Shown here in pieces: positions 38,141 through 47,442 of a stretch of 64,000 bases of DNA. Both the position numbers and the translations under genes were made by a program. The stretch is taken from contig CBDFNJ010000002.1 in NCBI GenBank assembly GCA_965250115.1, positions 1,798,001-1,862,000 of the forward strand, read 5' to 3'. The notes beneath the pieces are model-generated. The model saw only the letters and a program-made list of their open reading frames with translations, made no database searches and was not told where the DNA came from. Each line of letters starts with the position of its first letter. The first letter of the stretch is position 1. The DNA is from CBDFHB01 sp965250115 (lineage in GTDB: Bacteria; Acidobacteriota; Vicinamibacteria; Marinacidobacterales; SMYC01).

Positions 38141-39775
38141 TTAGATCTCTCGGTCTATCCCCACGACGGAACGCCCCGAGGGCCTCTTCCTCAGGTAGAC
38201 TTCGACCGCCTTGTGCCAGTTGGGCTCGTCGCCCTTCGTACGAATTCGAACCATGAGGAATTCGGCCTCACTGTCTGGAACGGAGATTCGAGTCCTCGCG
38301 ACCCGAGACGGCGCGCCCAGGGACGTCGTCTGCGAGCTCTCGTTCTCGAAGGTGAACCACTCGCAATCGTAGGTCTCGACGGTCGTTAGATCCCATTCCT
38401 CGCCGAGGTTGCGAAAGACGAGCTCGGCGCCTTCGATCTCGAAGGCGTCGAGTGGGCTCAATTGCCGATAGTAGTGGGCGACGACCTTGTCGCGCCGTGT
38501 GATGATCGTGTCGGCAAGATAGTGTGCCGCGTCTCTCGACAGGCACTCGCCCGCAGCCACGATGGCGCGGATCGCTTCATCGGAGAACCGAGCCACGATC
38601 TTGGCGGCCCAGAAAGCGTCGTCCGGTAGCATGTGGTCGAAGGCGACGTTCGGATATTCCGGCTTCCACTTCTGGGGCTCGAAGAAGTCCGCCTCGATCC
38701 GGCCGATCTCCGCGTAGGCCGGATAAGGGTACTTCACACGCCGCCATGGGCGGTCCACGAGACCGAAGGTATAGGCGCTCTTCCAAGCGTTCTCGAGATC
38801 GATCATATACTCGTTGCCCGCCCGCGGATCTTGGGGGGAAATGCGACGCAGGTGATCGGAGCCGCTGCCGAGCGTCGAGCCGAAATCGATGAGATAGTGA
38901 CGAACGAAGCCACCTTCGATCTGGTCCTTGACGAAAGTGTCGAGCGTGTTGATGCTCCGGGAGTCGTCGTGGTTCAGCCAGGCGCAGAAGACGCGATAAC
39001 CACGGAGCTCCCGCCGGTGCTGGTGGGGGAAGATGTCGTTCGGATCGTCGGAACGCGTCCCGTAGAATCGGAGAGGCCCCAAGATCTCACCCGGAACCAT
39101 GAGGCTCGCGACAGTGCGGATGTTACCGTCCGGATTACGCGCGGCACCCTCCAGCATGAAGTCCAGGTACTCCCGGTCCATCGGTGCCTTCCTGCCGCCG
39201 GGAAGGTTGACCACCGCAGCGGGATCGATGACGAAGTTCTCGACGCGAACGTAGACGATATAGGCCTCAGGAACGTTGTAGCCGATGGCGTGAAAAAAGT
39301 TTTTCGCGATGACGTCGGCGCCCGTCGAGAGGTTGAGATGAGGTTTGGGGTCGAATTTGATGAAATAGGTGTGACCGTTTACATCCCGCACCGTAAATCC
39401 AGGGGTGATCCCGCCCTGCTTTGCTGCCGTGATGATAAGAGGGCGAAGCGCGTTGGGAGGCCCGCCGGTGGCAGGGCCCCGAGCGAGCGCCTCGACCCCG
39501 ATGGCTCGAGCCCCGATCCGATTCGTAAACCAGCTCGAGTTGGGGACTTCGCCCAGTGTATTGGTGTTCGCCGCGCGCGGGATCGGATCCTCGCGCGCCG
39601 GCGGAGCGAAGGTGTTCTCGAGGAGATCATACGTGGGGCTCAGCTCGATGACGCCGGGAGCGTCAATGGGCAGCCTGTCCCTGTCTTGCTGGATGGGGTC
39701 GTCGGGATAGAACTTCTGTGCCCCGGCGAAGCTCGAGACCAGGGTAAAGAGACAAAGGGAGACGATCTTTTTCAT
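38141..39775 (-). CDS. Secreted protein with atypical-kinase-like motifs, paired with an Omp85-type gene
   Basis: 544 aa with a clear signal peptide (MKKIVSLCLFTLVSSFAGAQ). I do not know a named family. Three motifs fall in the order of a kinase fold: a beta-strand lysine in GHTYFIKFD (K140), a catalytic-loop-like LNHDDSRSIN (D270/D271 with N276), and LIDFGSTLG (D297, DFG-like). HipA, Fam20 and CotH kinases show comparable layouts. Its ATG is 9 bases after the stop of the Omp85/D15-type gene on the same strand, so the two were co-transcribed before that gene was interrupted. Kinase activity is inference. Confidence 0.6.
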   Translation of the reverse strand: MKKIVSLCLFTLVSSFAGAQKFYPDDPIQQDRDRLPIDAPGVIELSPTYDLLENTFAPPAREDPIPRAANTNTLGEVPNSSWFTNRIGARAIGVEALARGPATGGPPNALRPLIITAAKQGGITPGFTVRDVNGHTYFIKFDPKPHLNLSTGADVIAKNFFHAIGYNVPEAYIVYVRVENFVIDPAAVVNLPGGRKAPMDREYLDFMLEGAARNPDGNIRTVASLMVPGEILGPLRFYGTRSDDPNDIFPHQHRRELRGYRVFCAWLNHDDSRSINTLDTFVKDQIEGGFVRHYLIDFGSTLGSGSDHLRRISPQDPRAGNEYMIDLENAWKSAYTFGLVDRPWRRVKYPYPAYAEIGRIEADFFEPQKWKPEYPNVAFDHMLPDDAFWAAKIVARFSDEAIRAIVAAGECLSRDAAHYLADTIITRRDKVVAHYYRQLSPLDAFEIEGAELVFRNLGEEWDLTTVETYDCEWFTFENESSQTTSLGAPSRVARTRISVPDSEAEFLMVRIRTKGDEPNWHKAVEVYLRKRPSGRSVVGIDREI

Positions 39776-40685
39776 AGGTCTTGCTCAGAACGCGGCGGAG
39801 CCTCGAAAGAGATACCGCGTCGTTTCTCGGCTGAACGCTATCTCCAGACGAAGAACGACGTCCCGATACGTTTTGAAACGCGTCCCGAATCCCCAATCCC
39901 ATTCCAATGTGGAGAAACTGAGCTTCGAGTCGGATTCGCTGACGGTGCCCGTGTCCGTGAAAACGGAGAGCTCCCAGAAGTTCAGAGGCTCCCAGCGGTA
40001 CTCGGCCTGATACAGCATGGCTTTCTCTCCCCGCCATCGGAAGGGTAATAATATACTTGACTCACCACGAGCCAAACGTTATGCTTACTGATAGTGAAAT
40101 CGAGCGATTACAGCTCTTATCCGACCCTCCAGAATGGTTCGCTGAGTTTGTAGATCTATTGCTCTCCGATGAAGATGGCTCAGTGGTTATGCTGAAGGCT
40201 TATTTCGACGCGAGCGGTCGCGAGTCCGGGCTGTTTTGCGTAGCCGGGTATCTGTTCCATGGCGCGCAAGCGAAGAAGTTTGCAAAGGAGTGGTCACGCG
40301 AGTTTGATAAATATGATGGTTTTCACATGACGGGTCTCCAAAATCTCAAAGGAAATTATCGAGATGTGTCTCCGCTTGAGCGTGACAGGCTTACCAAGAG
40401 AGCGGTTCAAATAATACGAAGAAGGATTACAAGTGGCGTCGTCGTTTCGTGTTGGACGAAAGATATCGACCGACATAGCCCCAAATTCATTCGCGGATTC
40501 AGTCACGCATACCCCGTCCTTTGTCACGTGGCGATGGGATATCTCGGTCAGTGGGTTCAAGAGAATAGACGCGATGATATTGCGTATATGTTTGAAACTG
40601 GCGATCCGTTTCAAGCACAAGCGAACGATCTAATGTCAGCGACAGAGAAATCGCCAGAATTAAAAGAACATTATCGGTATCGGTC

Positions 40686-42145
40686 GGGGATGTCCCGCCG
40701 GATGTTGAATTTGGGGTAGCGGCGGCTCCTTGGCCGGCCTAAGAATAGGTCTGCCAAACCAACCGTCTCCAGAGGGGGACAAGGAGCCACCATGCCAAGG
40801 AAATCAAAGAAGCCAGTAAGAAAGCAAACGCACTCGCCTACGGGCAAGGTAGTTGGCCAAGTCGGTCAGATACTGCTACCGATGATAGCTGGGATCGCGG
40901 CCACGAAGGCGGACCTGACGGAATGGGTGTACGAGCAAGGACTGACCGCATTGCACCTACTCCTGAGAGAGGACGCGGAGAAGATCGCGGGGCCGAAGGG
41001 CAAGCACGAGAAGGAGCGAACTCATAACCACTGGGGGAGCACGGATGGGGAGCTGAGCTTCGGCGGTCGTCGAATCCAAGTGTCGCGACCTCGAGTCCGT
41101 TCGAAGTCGGGCGAGGAGGCGTCGCTTCCACACTTCGAAGCCTTCCGCGAAGAAGACCCGCTTCCGGAGCGAGTGCTGAACCAGATCTTGGTGGGGGTAT
41201 CGACCCGAAATTACGAATCGAGTCTGGACAAACCCTCGGCGAAGTTGAAGTCTCGTGGCACGAGCAAGAGTGCCGCCAGCCGTCACCTCGTGAGCCAGAC
41301 GACTAAGAAGCTCGAGGAATACCTATCTCGGAGGCTAGAGGAGTTCGAGCTTGCGGCACTAATGATGGATGGCCTTGAGGTGGCCGGACAGACCGTCGTC
41401 GTAACTCTCGGTATCACAATAGATGGAACGAAGGTGCCCTTGGGTATATGGCTGGGCTCGACGGAGAACTCTCGGGTGTGCACCGCGATGTTGCAGAACC
41501 TTCTCGAGCGGGGATTGCGGATCGACGAATCGATTCTCTGCGTAGTGGACGGAGGCAAAGGGATCCGCAAAGCACTCGTCGACGTTTTGGGGGATCTCGC
41601 GGTTATCCAAAGATGCCAGCTCCACAAACTCCGAAATCTACGCTCGTACCTTCCCAAGTCCCGTCACGCCTACGTGCTCCAGACAATGAAGGAAGCGTAC
41701 AAATGCAAGAGTGCCGACAAGGCGCGCAAGCGACTTCAGGCATTGGTGTCGTGGCTCGAGCGAAACGGCTACGACGAAGCTGCCGGAAGCCTTCGAGAAG
41801 GGATGGAAGAGACCCTCACGGTTGTGAAGCTCGCTCTACCCGAGTTACTTCGCAAATCTCTGGCCACGACAAACGCCATCGAGAATCTCAACGGCACCAT
41901 CCGCAGAGTCTCGAGAAACGTCAAGCGGTGGAAGAGTCCTTCCATGATTCGCCGATGGACCGCTCTCGGCGTCGTCACGGCGGAGAAAAAGTTTCACCGT
42001 ATCAAAGGCTATCGCCATATGGGCGCTCTCGTTCACGCGCTTAGAAGCAAACAGAAATCTCTTGACAGCGATGAGGTTGCTGCCTAAGAGTATTCACAGG
42101 TGCCGCCGCTACCCGACCAAATTCAACAGCGGCCGGGACATCCCC
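40686..42145 (+). mobile_element. IS256-family element, copy B (1460 bp)
   Basis: Same inverted repeats as copy A. The target repeat TATCGGTC is perfect (40678-40685, 42146-42153). Only a few bases differ from copy A, including codons giving K to E and L to R changes in the transposase, so the two copies are recent. Confidence 0.97.
40792..42087 (+). CDS. IS256-family transposase, copy B
   Basis: 431 aa, complete. It is identical to copy A except for a few residues: LLERGLRID in place of LLELGLRVD, and SWLERNG in place of SWLKRNG. All catalytic blocks are retained. Likely functional. Confidence 0.97.
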   Translation: MPRKSKKPVRKQTHSPTGKVVGQVGQILLPMIAGIAATKADLTEWVYEQGLTALHLLLREDAEKIAGPKGKHEKERTHNHWGSTDGELSFGGRRIQVSRPRVRSKSGEEASLPHFEAFREEDPLPERVLNQILVGVSTRNYESSLDKPSAKLKSRGTSKSAASRHLVSQTTKKLEEYLSRRLEEFELAALMMDGLEVAGQTVVVTLGITIDGTKVPLGIWLGSTENSRVCTAMLQNLLERGLRIDESILCVVDGGKGIRKALVDVLGDLAVIQRCQLHKLRNLRSYLPKSRHAYVLQTMKEAYKCKSADKARKRLQALVSWLERNGYDEAAGSLREGMEETLTVVKLALPELLRKSLATTNAIENLNGTIRRVSRNVKRWKSPSMIRRWTALGVVTAEKKFHRIKGYRHMGALVHALRSKQKSLDSDEVAA

Positions 42146-42439
42146 TATCGGTCGCACGGATTTGTGTCCAAAGGTGACGCCTGTCCGCTTGGAGCGGCTG
42201 ACTTATTGGCGTGGGAGTGGGCCAAATACTATGACGAAACGGTTACACGAAAAAAACGACCGATGCGGCTCTCGTTTCAGGCGTTGGTACGGGACCGACT
42301 TGATTGTTATTCCGGATCGCATCTTGAAGGGGAAACATTCGCGCAGTTCCTTGCGTCGGTTAGAGAATTTGGCGTTGAGCAGCTAAAAGACAAGGCGCTC
42401 ATGAAGAGCGTCAAGCATGTGCCATTTGAGTAGGGGAGA

Positions 42440-42577
42440 TTACTGGCGTTTCTTGTCGCGCATGGCATGCTTGTCTGCCTTTTCGATCTCTCTTTTGTCA
42501 ACGGCGAGAATACGTTTCGTGAACTTGGCTAGCTGCTGGATTGAGTTTTCTTCTTTGGCCTTTGCTGGCTTCTTCAC
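42440..42577 (-). CDS. Small basic ORF of the IS1595 element
   Basis: From GTG 42577 about 45 residues: VKKPAKAKEENSIQQLAKF followed by TKRILAVDKREIEKADKHAM and a basic tail. Before the ISL3 insertion it lay just after the transposase gene on the same strand, with GGAAGAAAG as a ribosome site. ISL3 now separates that site from the start. Small charged ORFs after IS1595 transposase genes recur in my experience of the family, but I cannot name a function. Confidence 0.5.
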   Translation of the reverse strand: MKKPAKAKEENSIQQLAKFTKRILAVDKREIEKADKHAMRDKKRQ

Positions 42578-42589
42578 GTCATCATTTCT

Positions 42590-43249
42590 GGGTCTACGCG
42601 GATTCGTGTGGGTTGAAGACGGCATTTCTGGGTAATGGCGGAAGGAATGCCACCACGATCTTCAGCTTGAGATATTCCTCGTCACGATAGCCGTAGGCGC
42701 GTCGTTGCAGCACACGGATTTTGTTGTTGACCCCTTCAACTAGGAGGCGCAGACGTTCCATCTCGGCCACCGCCTTGTCCGGCACAGCTTGCCCACATGC
42801 GTCGCAAAACGCTAGGTGTAGCGCGAGTTGTTCGCCAGCCAGTCCAGGTGTTCTACATGCAAACCGCCGCACCCAGGACAGTTGACGCGCCAACGCTCGT
42901 ATTCCAGATAGATCCGCCAGCCTGCCAACGACAGGTCGCGGACCCGGCACACTTGCTTGTCATAGCGCCCCCGGCACCGTTGCCCACAGTAAGAGCACAC
43001 AGCTGTTTTTTCGCCTCTTGAGCTGGATGACGCGGGCGTATCGGTCACCGAATAGACCCTTCAATCCGGCACACCACGAAACCTGGCAGCGCAAACAGCG
43101 AGCGGATCGACTGGGAATTTTTCACTCGGTTAGCCTATCCTAAAAATGGACCACTTTTCAGCACCTGATGAAGTACTCGATACCTTTTCCACACAATGAG
43201 TTACACTGTTTTTCCGTCAGGACTTACCCACACGAATCCGCGTAGACCC
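42590..43249 (-). mobile_element. ISL3-family element, internally deleted (660 bp)
   Basis: Both ends match the 1383-bp copy at 28558-29940, and the 8-bp target repeat TCATTTCT is perfect (42582-42589, 43250-43257). About 720 bases of the middle are missing: the N-terminal zinc-finger coding part runs directly into VEGVNNKIRVLQRRAYG. A TAG also interrupts the first part (NNSRYT-stop). It could move only if a full-length copy supplied transposase. Confidence 0.93.
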
Positions 43250-43701
43250 TCATTTCTTTCTTCCGCGTCGCTGGCGCGGTCTAACGAGCTGTTCGTCAGC
43301 TCGTTTGCGGATCCGCGTGGCCGGTAAGCTCGGCATAGGTAAGGCGCTCACCAAAGACAGCTTTGGCAGCAGTGAGGAATCGGCCACGGTCGTTGTCCTT
43401 GTCGCGCCGACGATTAAATCGGAAGGTTTGCTCGTCGAGATACCGGAAAAGGTGGAACGGCTCGACCGAAACGTAGATGCCTTTAATGGCGCGCTTCAAA
43501 AGGCTCCAGAAGTTTTCGAGTCCGTTGGTGTGGATGTTGCCGCGCACGTACTCTTCCGCGTGGTTCACGACGCCATGAACATATTCGTCTTCGAGTCCGT
43601 CATACGACTTGAGAGCGTCGGAGAAAACGTTCGAGCCCTTTTCGACGTTAGCGCGGACTTCTTTTTGGAGACTCGCTTTACGTCGGCTCTTGACTACCTT
43701 A

Positions 43702-45626
43702 GGGCCGGCGACAAAATAAGTTCCCGTTTTCAAGACGGTCGGATGGTGTAGTTCCATTTGGGTAGAGTCTGGTCCTTTGTAACGGAAAGCGCCTGCATCC
43801 GCTCGTCAGTGATTTTGACGCCCTTCGGATAACGACGCCGGATAAGGTGTGCGCGTACTCGCAAACCGGAAGAGGTGGTGGTCGTGCGGATGTATTTGAG
43901 GATGGTTTCGTAGCTGTCGAGAGGCCTGCCCGCCCAGTTCTTGCTGACCTCGCTGAACAGACGGTGCTCCACTGGATTCCACTTGGATGTACCGGACGGA
44001 TAGTGGGCTATGGTGATAGCGATGTCGTGGCGATTGCAAATCCGCGTTTGAAGCCCGTGCTTCCAACCCCGACACCGATAGCCATTGCTGCCCCCGGCGT
44101 CTGCCAATATCGCGAGGTCACGGGCTGCAGGATAGCGTCGCCGTCCTTCCGTTCGCCACCACTTCTCGATGGCATTCACGGCGAAGTCCGGGGTGTTGTA
44201 CGAGGTACCAATGAACACTGTCCCGCGGTTCGCGAGCAGATCGTAGACGCCGTAGGGGATTGCGATGCCGTTCGATTCGGAACGGAAGTCATGGTCTTTG
44301 ACGAGAGTCGGCTCGCGGTTCCAGGCCTGCCCGCCGTTTTTGAATAATCCCACCAGCTCCCGTTTCTTCGTGTCTACGCTGATGATGGGATGACCAGCTG
44401 CGGCAAAACGCTCGCGCAGTTCGGCGATACACGCGAATTGGGTATCGCGATCTTCGGACGTGGCACCGCACAGCTTCTTGTGGTTCACCCGCAACGAGAA
44501 GCCGAGCTGTTTGAGCAGTCGACCGACGGTTTTGCTGCTGACGTTCACACCGAGGCTTCTTAGCTCGCAAGCAATCTTGTCGGTGGTCCGCCGCGTCCAT
44601 TTCACTCCCGTCATCGGATCGCCCGCGGTGTCGTGCTTCATGAGTTCTTCGATCTTGGCGATGACTTCTGGCGTTTTTTTTGCACGGCGCGCCGTCCGCC
44701 ACCCTTTCGCCGAACTCCGTCGAGCTCAACATCTCTCATTAGCAATTCCCTACGACCTCTGGCTACCGTGCTCGGATCCATCCCGAGCAGTTCGGCAATC
44801 TGTTGGTCGCCACCGTGACCGAGCTTCATGGCCTCGACTCCCGCGTAGAGACGGCGCTGCTTTTCATCGAGCAGGCTGTAGAAAAGAACGATCGCAGCCT
44901 TCAACTCCACGGGGAGCACGCGGACTCCCCCGACCCAGCCCAACGTGGAAGGTGACGCCTCATGTACCTGGCGGGCCGAGAGCTGTTGCTTGCGCGTGCT
45001 CACATCGGTGGCCAGATACAGATATCGGCCGAACACCTGCTCGCGCGCCAATCTTTTCTCTCGGACCAGTTTCAACAGAGGAGCCTTGACGTCAACCTGC
45101 ACCACGTCCTCGAGCTCGTCGACGTAGTAGCCTGCCTCACAGGCCGCGACCAACGCTTTTACCGTCGCAAGCAACGTCCCGTACTTCGAGAACCACACTG
45201 AGCGCAACGACCAAAGACCTTTTCGATCGAACTGGGCGATCTCGTCCAACGTGTAGTAGCTACCACGGTGGGAGTAGCTTGTCCGATACGCCAACTCATT
45301 GAGCTTTCGGAAGACGGTCGAGTCCACATCGGTACCCAACACTGCCTTCAAATCATCGAGGGTAGCTATTTTGTGCTTCCTCAACAGGCGGTCGAGATCT
45401 TCAGACTGATAGCTCGTAGGTCTCATAATAGGAGAAGTGCTCCTTGATAGGCGTAATCCTCCTGCAATGAGGACCGTTTGTCAAACACGCGCTGGTTGCT
45501 GAAGACCTACAAATGTTCCGTTTCTAGGGAGCTTGCCAGGCTCTCGTGATGCCAGACGATATCGCGATCACGACCTGAAACAGGAAGAGTGTTCTCAAAA
45601 CTAGACAGTTATTTTGTCGGCGGCCC
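43702..45626 (-). mobile_element. ISAzo13-family element, copy 3 (1925 bp)
   Basis: Complete copy on the minus strand with the same ends as copy 2. TTA flanks both sides on the + strand (43699-43701, 45627-45629). It sits inside the IS1595 transposase gene. The length is one base more than copy 2, and the A-run matches copy 1. Confidence 0.95.
43730..45426 (-). CDS. ISAzo13-family transposase, copy 3, likely -1 frameshift
   Basis: The first frame (45426-44638) gives the N-terminal domain and helix-turn-helix. The second (to 43730) gives the DDE core. They meet at AAAAAAAAC (about 44676-44684), read CAA AAA AAA C. A -1 slip at A_AAA_AAA gives KTPEVIAKIEELMKHD and a protein of about 565 aa. 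The ATGA overlap at 44638-44641 offers re-initiation instead. This is the best candidate for the active copy, because both ends and all coding sequence are present. Confidence 0.85.
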
Positions 45627-47442
45627 TTAGTTCGAACTTGGCTACCATCCTCACCGTGCCGCTCAAGCAATCCCATGACCGCAACCTTACCCTTTGGGCC
45701 GCGACCGTGGATCTTTTTTCGCGCGATTCCTTGTGCATAAAGCGAGCCTTGCCGCCGATGAAGGTTTCATCGACTTCTACTTCGCCTTCCATCTTCTGGA
45801 AGGATTCGGTCTGCATGGCGAGACGGATCCGGTGGAGCATGAACCAAGCGGTCTTTTGAGTCACACCGAGAGCACGGCCCAGCTCGTAGCTAGAGATCCC
45901 GTTCTTGCAGTTGGCGAGCATCCACATAGCGGGGAGCCACTTGTCGAGTCCGATAGGGCTGTCTTCGAAGATGGTTCCGACTTTGATCGAAAACTGTTTC
46001 TTGCACTCACGGCACTTCCAGACTTTGCGGGTCTTGAGAAAGTAAACCATCGTGGAGCCGCAGCGCTGGCATATCGCGCCATCGGGCCAGCGAAGGCCAG
46101 CCATGAAAGCGAGAGCGATATCGGGATCGGAAAAGAACCGGATTGCTTCCAACAAGGTTTCGGGAGTGCCGTTGCTGTCCTTCATCATGAAACCATGATA
46201 CCGGATATAGCTGGGTGAGTCAAGTATATTATTGCCATCGGAAGCTATCGAAGCCCCTCAGGGTATGGCTTCCTCCCAACGACTGCTGCATGAAGAAGGG
46301 AACCCGGTTTCCCGTCGCGGCTTCATCGATGAGGAGCGCGCTCCGAAGGGCCAAGATCCTCTGAGGTGAGCCGAGTGGGACGAACGCCCGGACGTCGATG
46401 CCGAAACGGTCGAAGCTGAAGGCATTTTCGGTTCGGTCCGAGAATCGTTCGTAGGTCGCTGCCGCCATGACGCCTTGGTGAGGATTCCCCGGCTCGTCGC
46501 GGTAGTCGACGAGAATCTGGGTGCCTGCGCGGATGTAATCTGGCGCTCGCGTGAGGCCCGGCGCCTCGGACTCGTCGAAGATCTCGTCCGTCGAAGGAAA
46601 GGCATGCGATTTACCGGAGCGAATCGCGTTGTCCTGGTAGCCGCCGGAGACAATCCAGACGAAGTGCTCGGTGAGCTGGAGCCCCGTTCTCAAATACGCT
46701 CGGGTTTCCTCCTGGAGATAGTTCGTGCGGTTCTCGAGCTCGGAGTCGGTTCCGCCTCCGAAGTAGTCTTCCTCCGGCAGGTAGCGGTAGCGAAGCGTTA
46801 CATAGAAAGGAAATCGGACGAATCCTGGGCGCATGCTTCCGAGCTCGTAGACGTCGTCACCCTTCCAGGATCGGCCTGGAATCTGACGTCCCACGTGCGG
46901 CATCAGGCCAAACTGCAAGTCGTAGTGCCGGTAGCTCCTCCACGAATAGAAGGCTGCCCCGGCGAGGTCCAAGGGACCCAAGAGGTCCCGTTGCCAGTAG
47001 CGCACGCCCAGCGCGGCACCAGAGCCCCGGCTCGGCCAGGCGATTCGGGGGTAGAACCCCTTGAAATTGAAATCGGCGATGGTCGGCGTTTCCGCCTTAT
47101 CGATCCGGACGAGTTGTTTTTCGGCTCGGTTGGGCACGTAGGGGGCGACCTCGTCCCGCTTCTTCTCGCGTTCTCGGCGCAGAAGCTCGTGTCGACTCTC
47201 AGGCGGGGCTTCGGGCTGGGCGGGCAGTGCCGCGGCCAGCGAGAGCGCGAGTGGCCAGAAAGGAAAGAAACGGCTTGAACCAGGTGACGCCACGGTTTTC
47301 AGTGCCGGCGACACTATCACAGAGCGAGGAACGAGCGCGAAACTCGATCCGGTGCTCCATGCGATCTCGTGGACGCCATGGATCCCCAGGCTTGATATAA
47401 CGGACCGTAGCGTAGTCGTGACAAGCTCAGAGGGATAAATTC

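Larger units (their letters stand above)
40081..42433 (+). pseudogene. DUF3800-like passenger gene, split by IS256 copy B
   Basis: The 5' part (40081-40685) encodes VVMLKAYFDASGRESGLFCVAGYLF, with the YFDxSG start typical of DUF3800 proteins, whose fold is thought to be RNase H-like. The 3' part (42154-42433) continues HGFVSKGDACPLGAADLLAWEWAKYYDE to the stop. Removing IS256 and one TATCGGTC repeat joins the two in frame at YRYRS-HGF, about 294 aa. Lower G+C than the neighbours and its position inside the inverted repeats mark it as cargo of the IS1595 element. Function unknown. Confidence 0.85.
43296..46188 (-). pseudogene. IS1595-family transposase, split by ISAzo13 copy 3, plus one frameshift
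   Basis: The 5' part (46188-45630) has the zinc ribbon CQRCGSTMVYFLKTRKVWKCRECKKQF and the first catalytic Asp in EVEVDETFIGGKAR. A -1 step at a run of six A (about 45716-45722) leads to KKIHGRGPKGKVAVMGLLERHGEDGSQVRT. Across ISAzo13 (one TTA dropped) this continues in frame as KVVKSRRKASLQKEVR. The 3' part ends with VNHAEEYVRGNIHTNGLENFWSLLKRAIKGIYV, the final catalytic Glu block. Seven A in the run would restore the first frame. Confidence 0.88.
40044..46236 (-). mobile_element. IS1595-family element with passenger gene, carrying three later insertions
   Basis: The 23-bp ends (40044-40066 and 46214-46236) are inverted repeats starting GGTAATAATATACTTG and GGCAATAATATACTTG. The perfect 8-bp target repeat ATCGGAAG lies at 40036-40043 and 46237-46244. 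Inside are a DUF3800-like gene (+), a small ORF (-) and an IS1595 transposase (-). Into these inserted IS256 copy B, a deleted ISL3 and ISAzo13 copy 3. Subtracting them (1460+8, 660+8 and 1925+3 bases) leaves an ancestral element of about 2.13 kb, which is long for IS1595. Some IS1595 members are known to carry passenger genes. Confidence 0.92.
39785..47320 (-). pseudogene. Omp85/D15-type outer-membrane protein, split by the 6.2-kb nested insertion
   Basis: The 5' part (47320-46237) encodes a signal-like N-terminus (FFPFWPLALSLAAALPAQ) and beta-barrel strands ending SLGGSHTLRGFDSFR, the conserved strand motif of bacterial surface antigen (D15) proteins. The 3' part (40035-39785) continues RGEKAMLYQAEYRWEPLNFWELSVFTDTGTV and ends in Phe (RGSAAF), as outer-membrane barrels do. 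Joined across the IS1595 element with one copy of its 8-bp target repeat, the frame is exact, giving about 444 aa. The short pre-barrel region has no clear POTRA domains. Start GTG 47320. Confidence 0.9.

Noticed and set aside
38633..40048. 471-aa plus-strand frame opposite the secreted kinase-like gene
   Set aside because: No recognisable motifs, and the opposite strand has a signal peptide, operon context and conserved-looking motifs.
30124..42145. Functional composite transposon bounded by IS256 copies
   Set aside because: Each copy has its own perfect 8-bp target repeat, showing two independent insertions.
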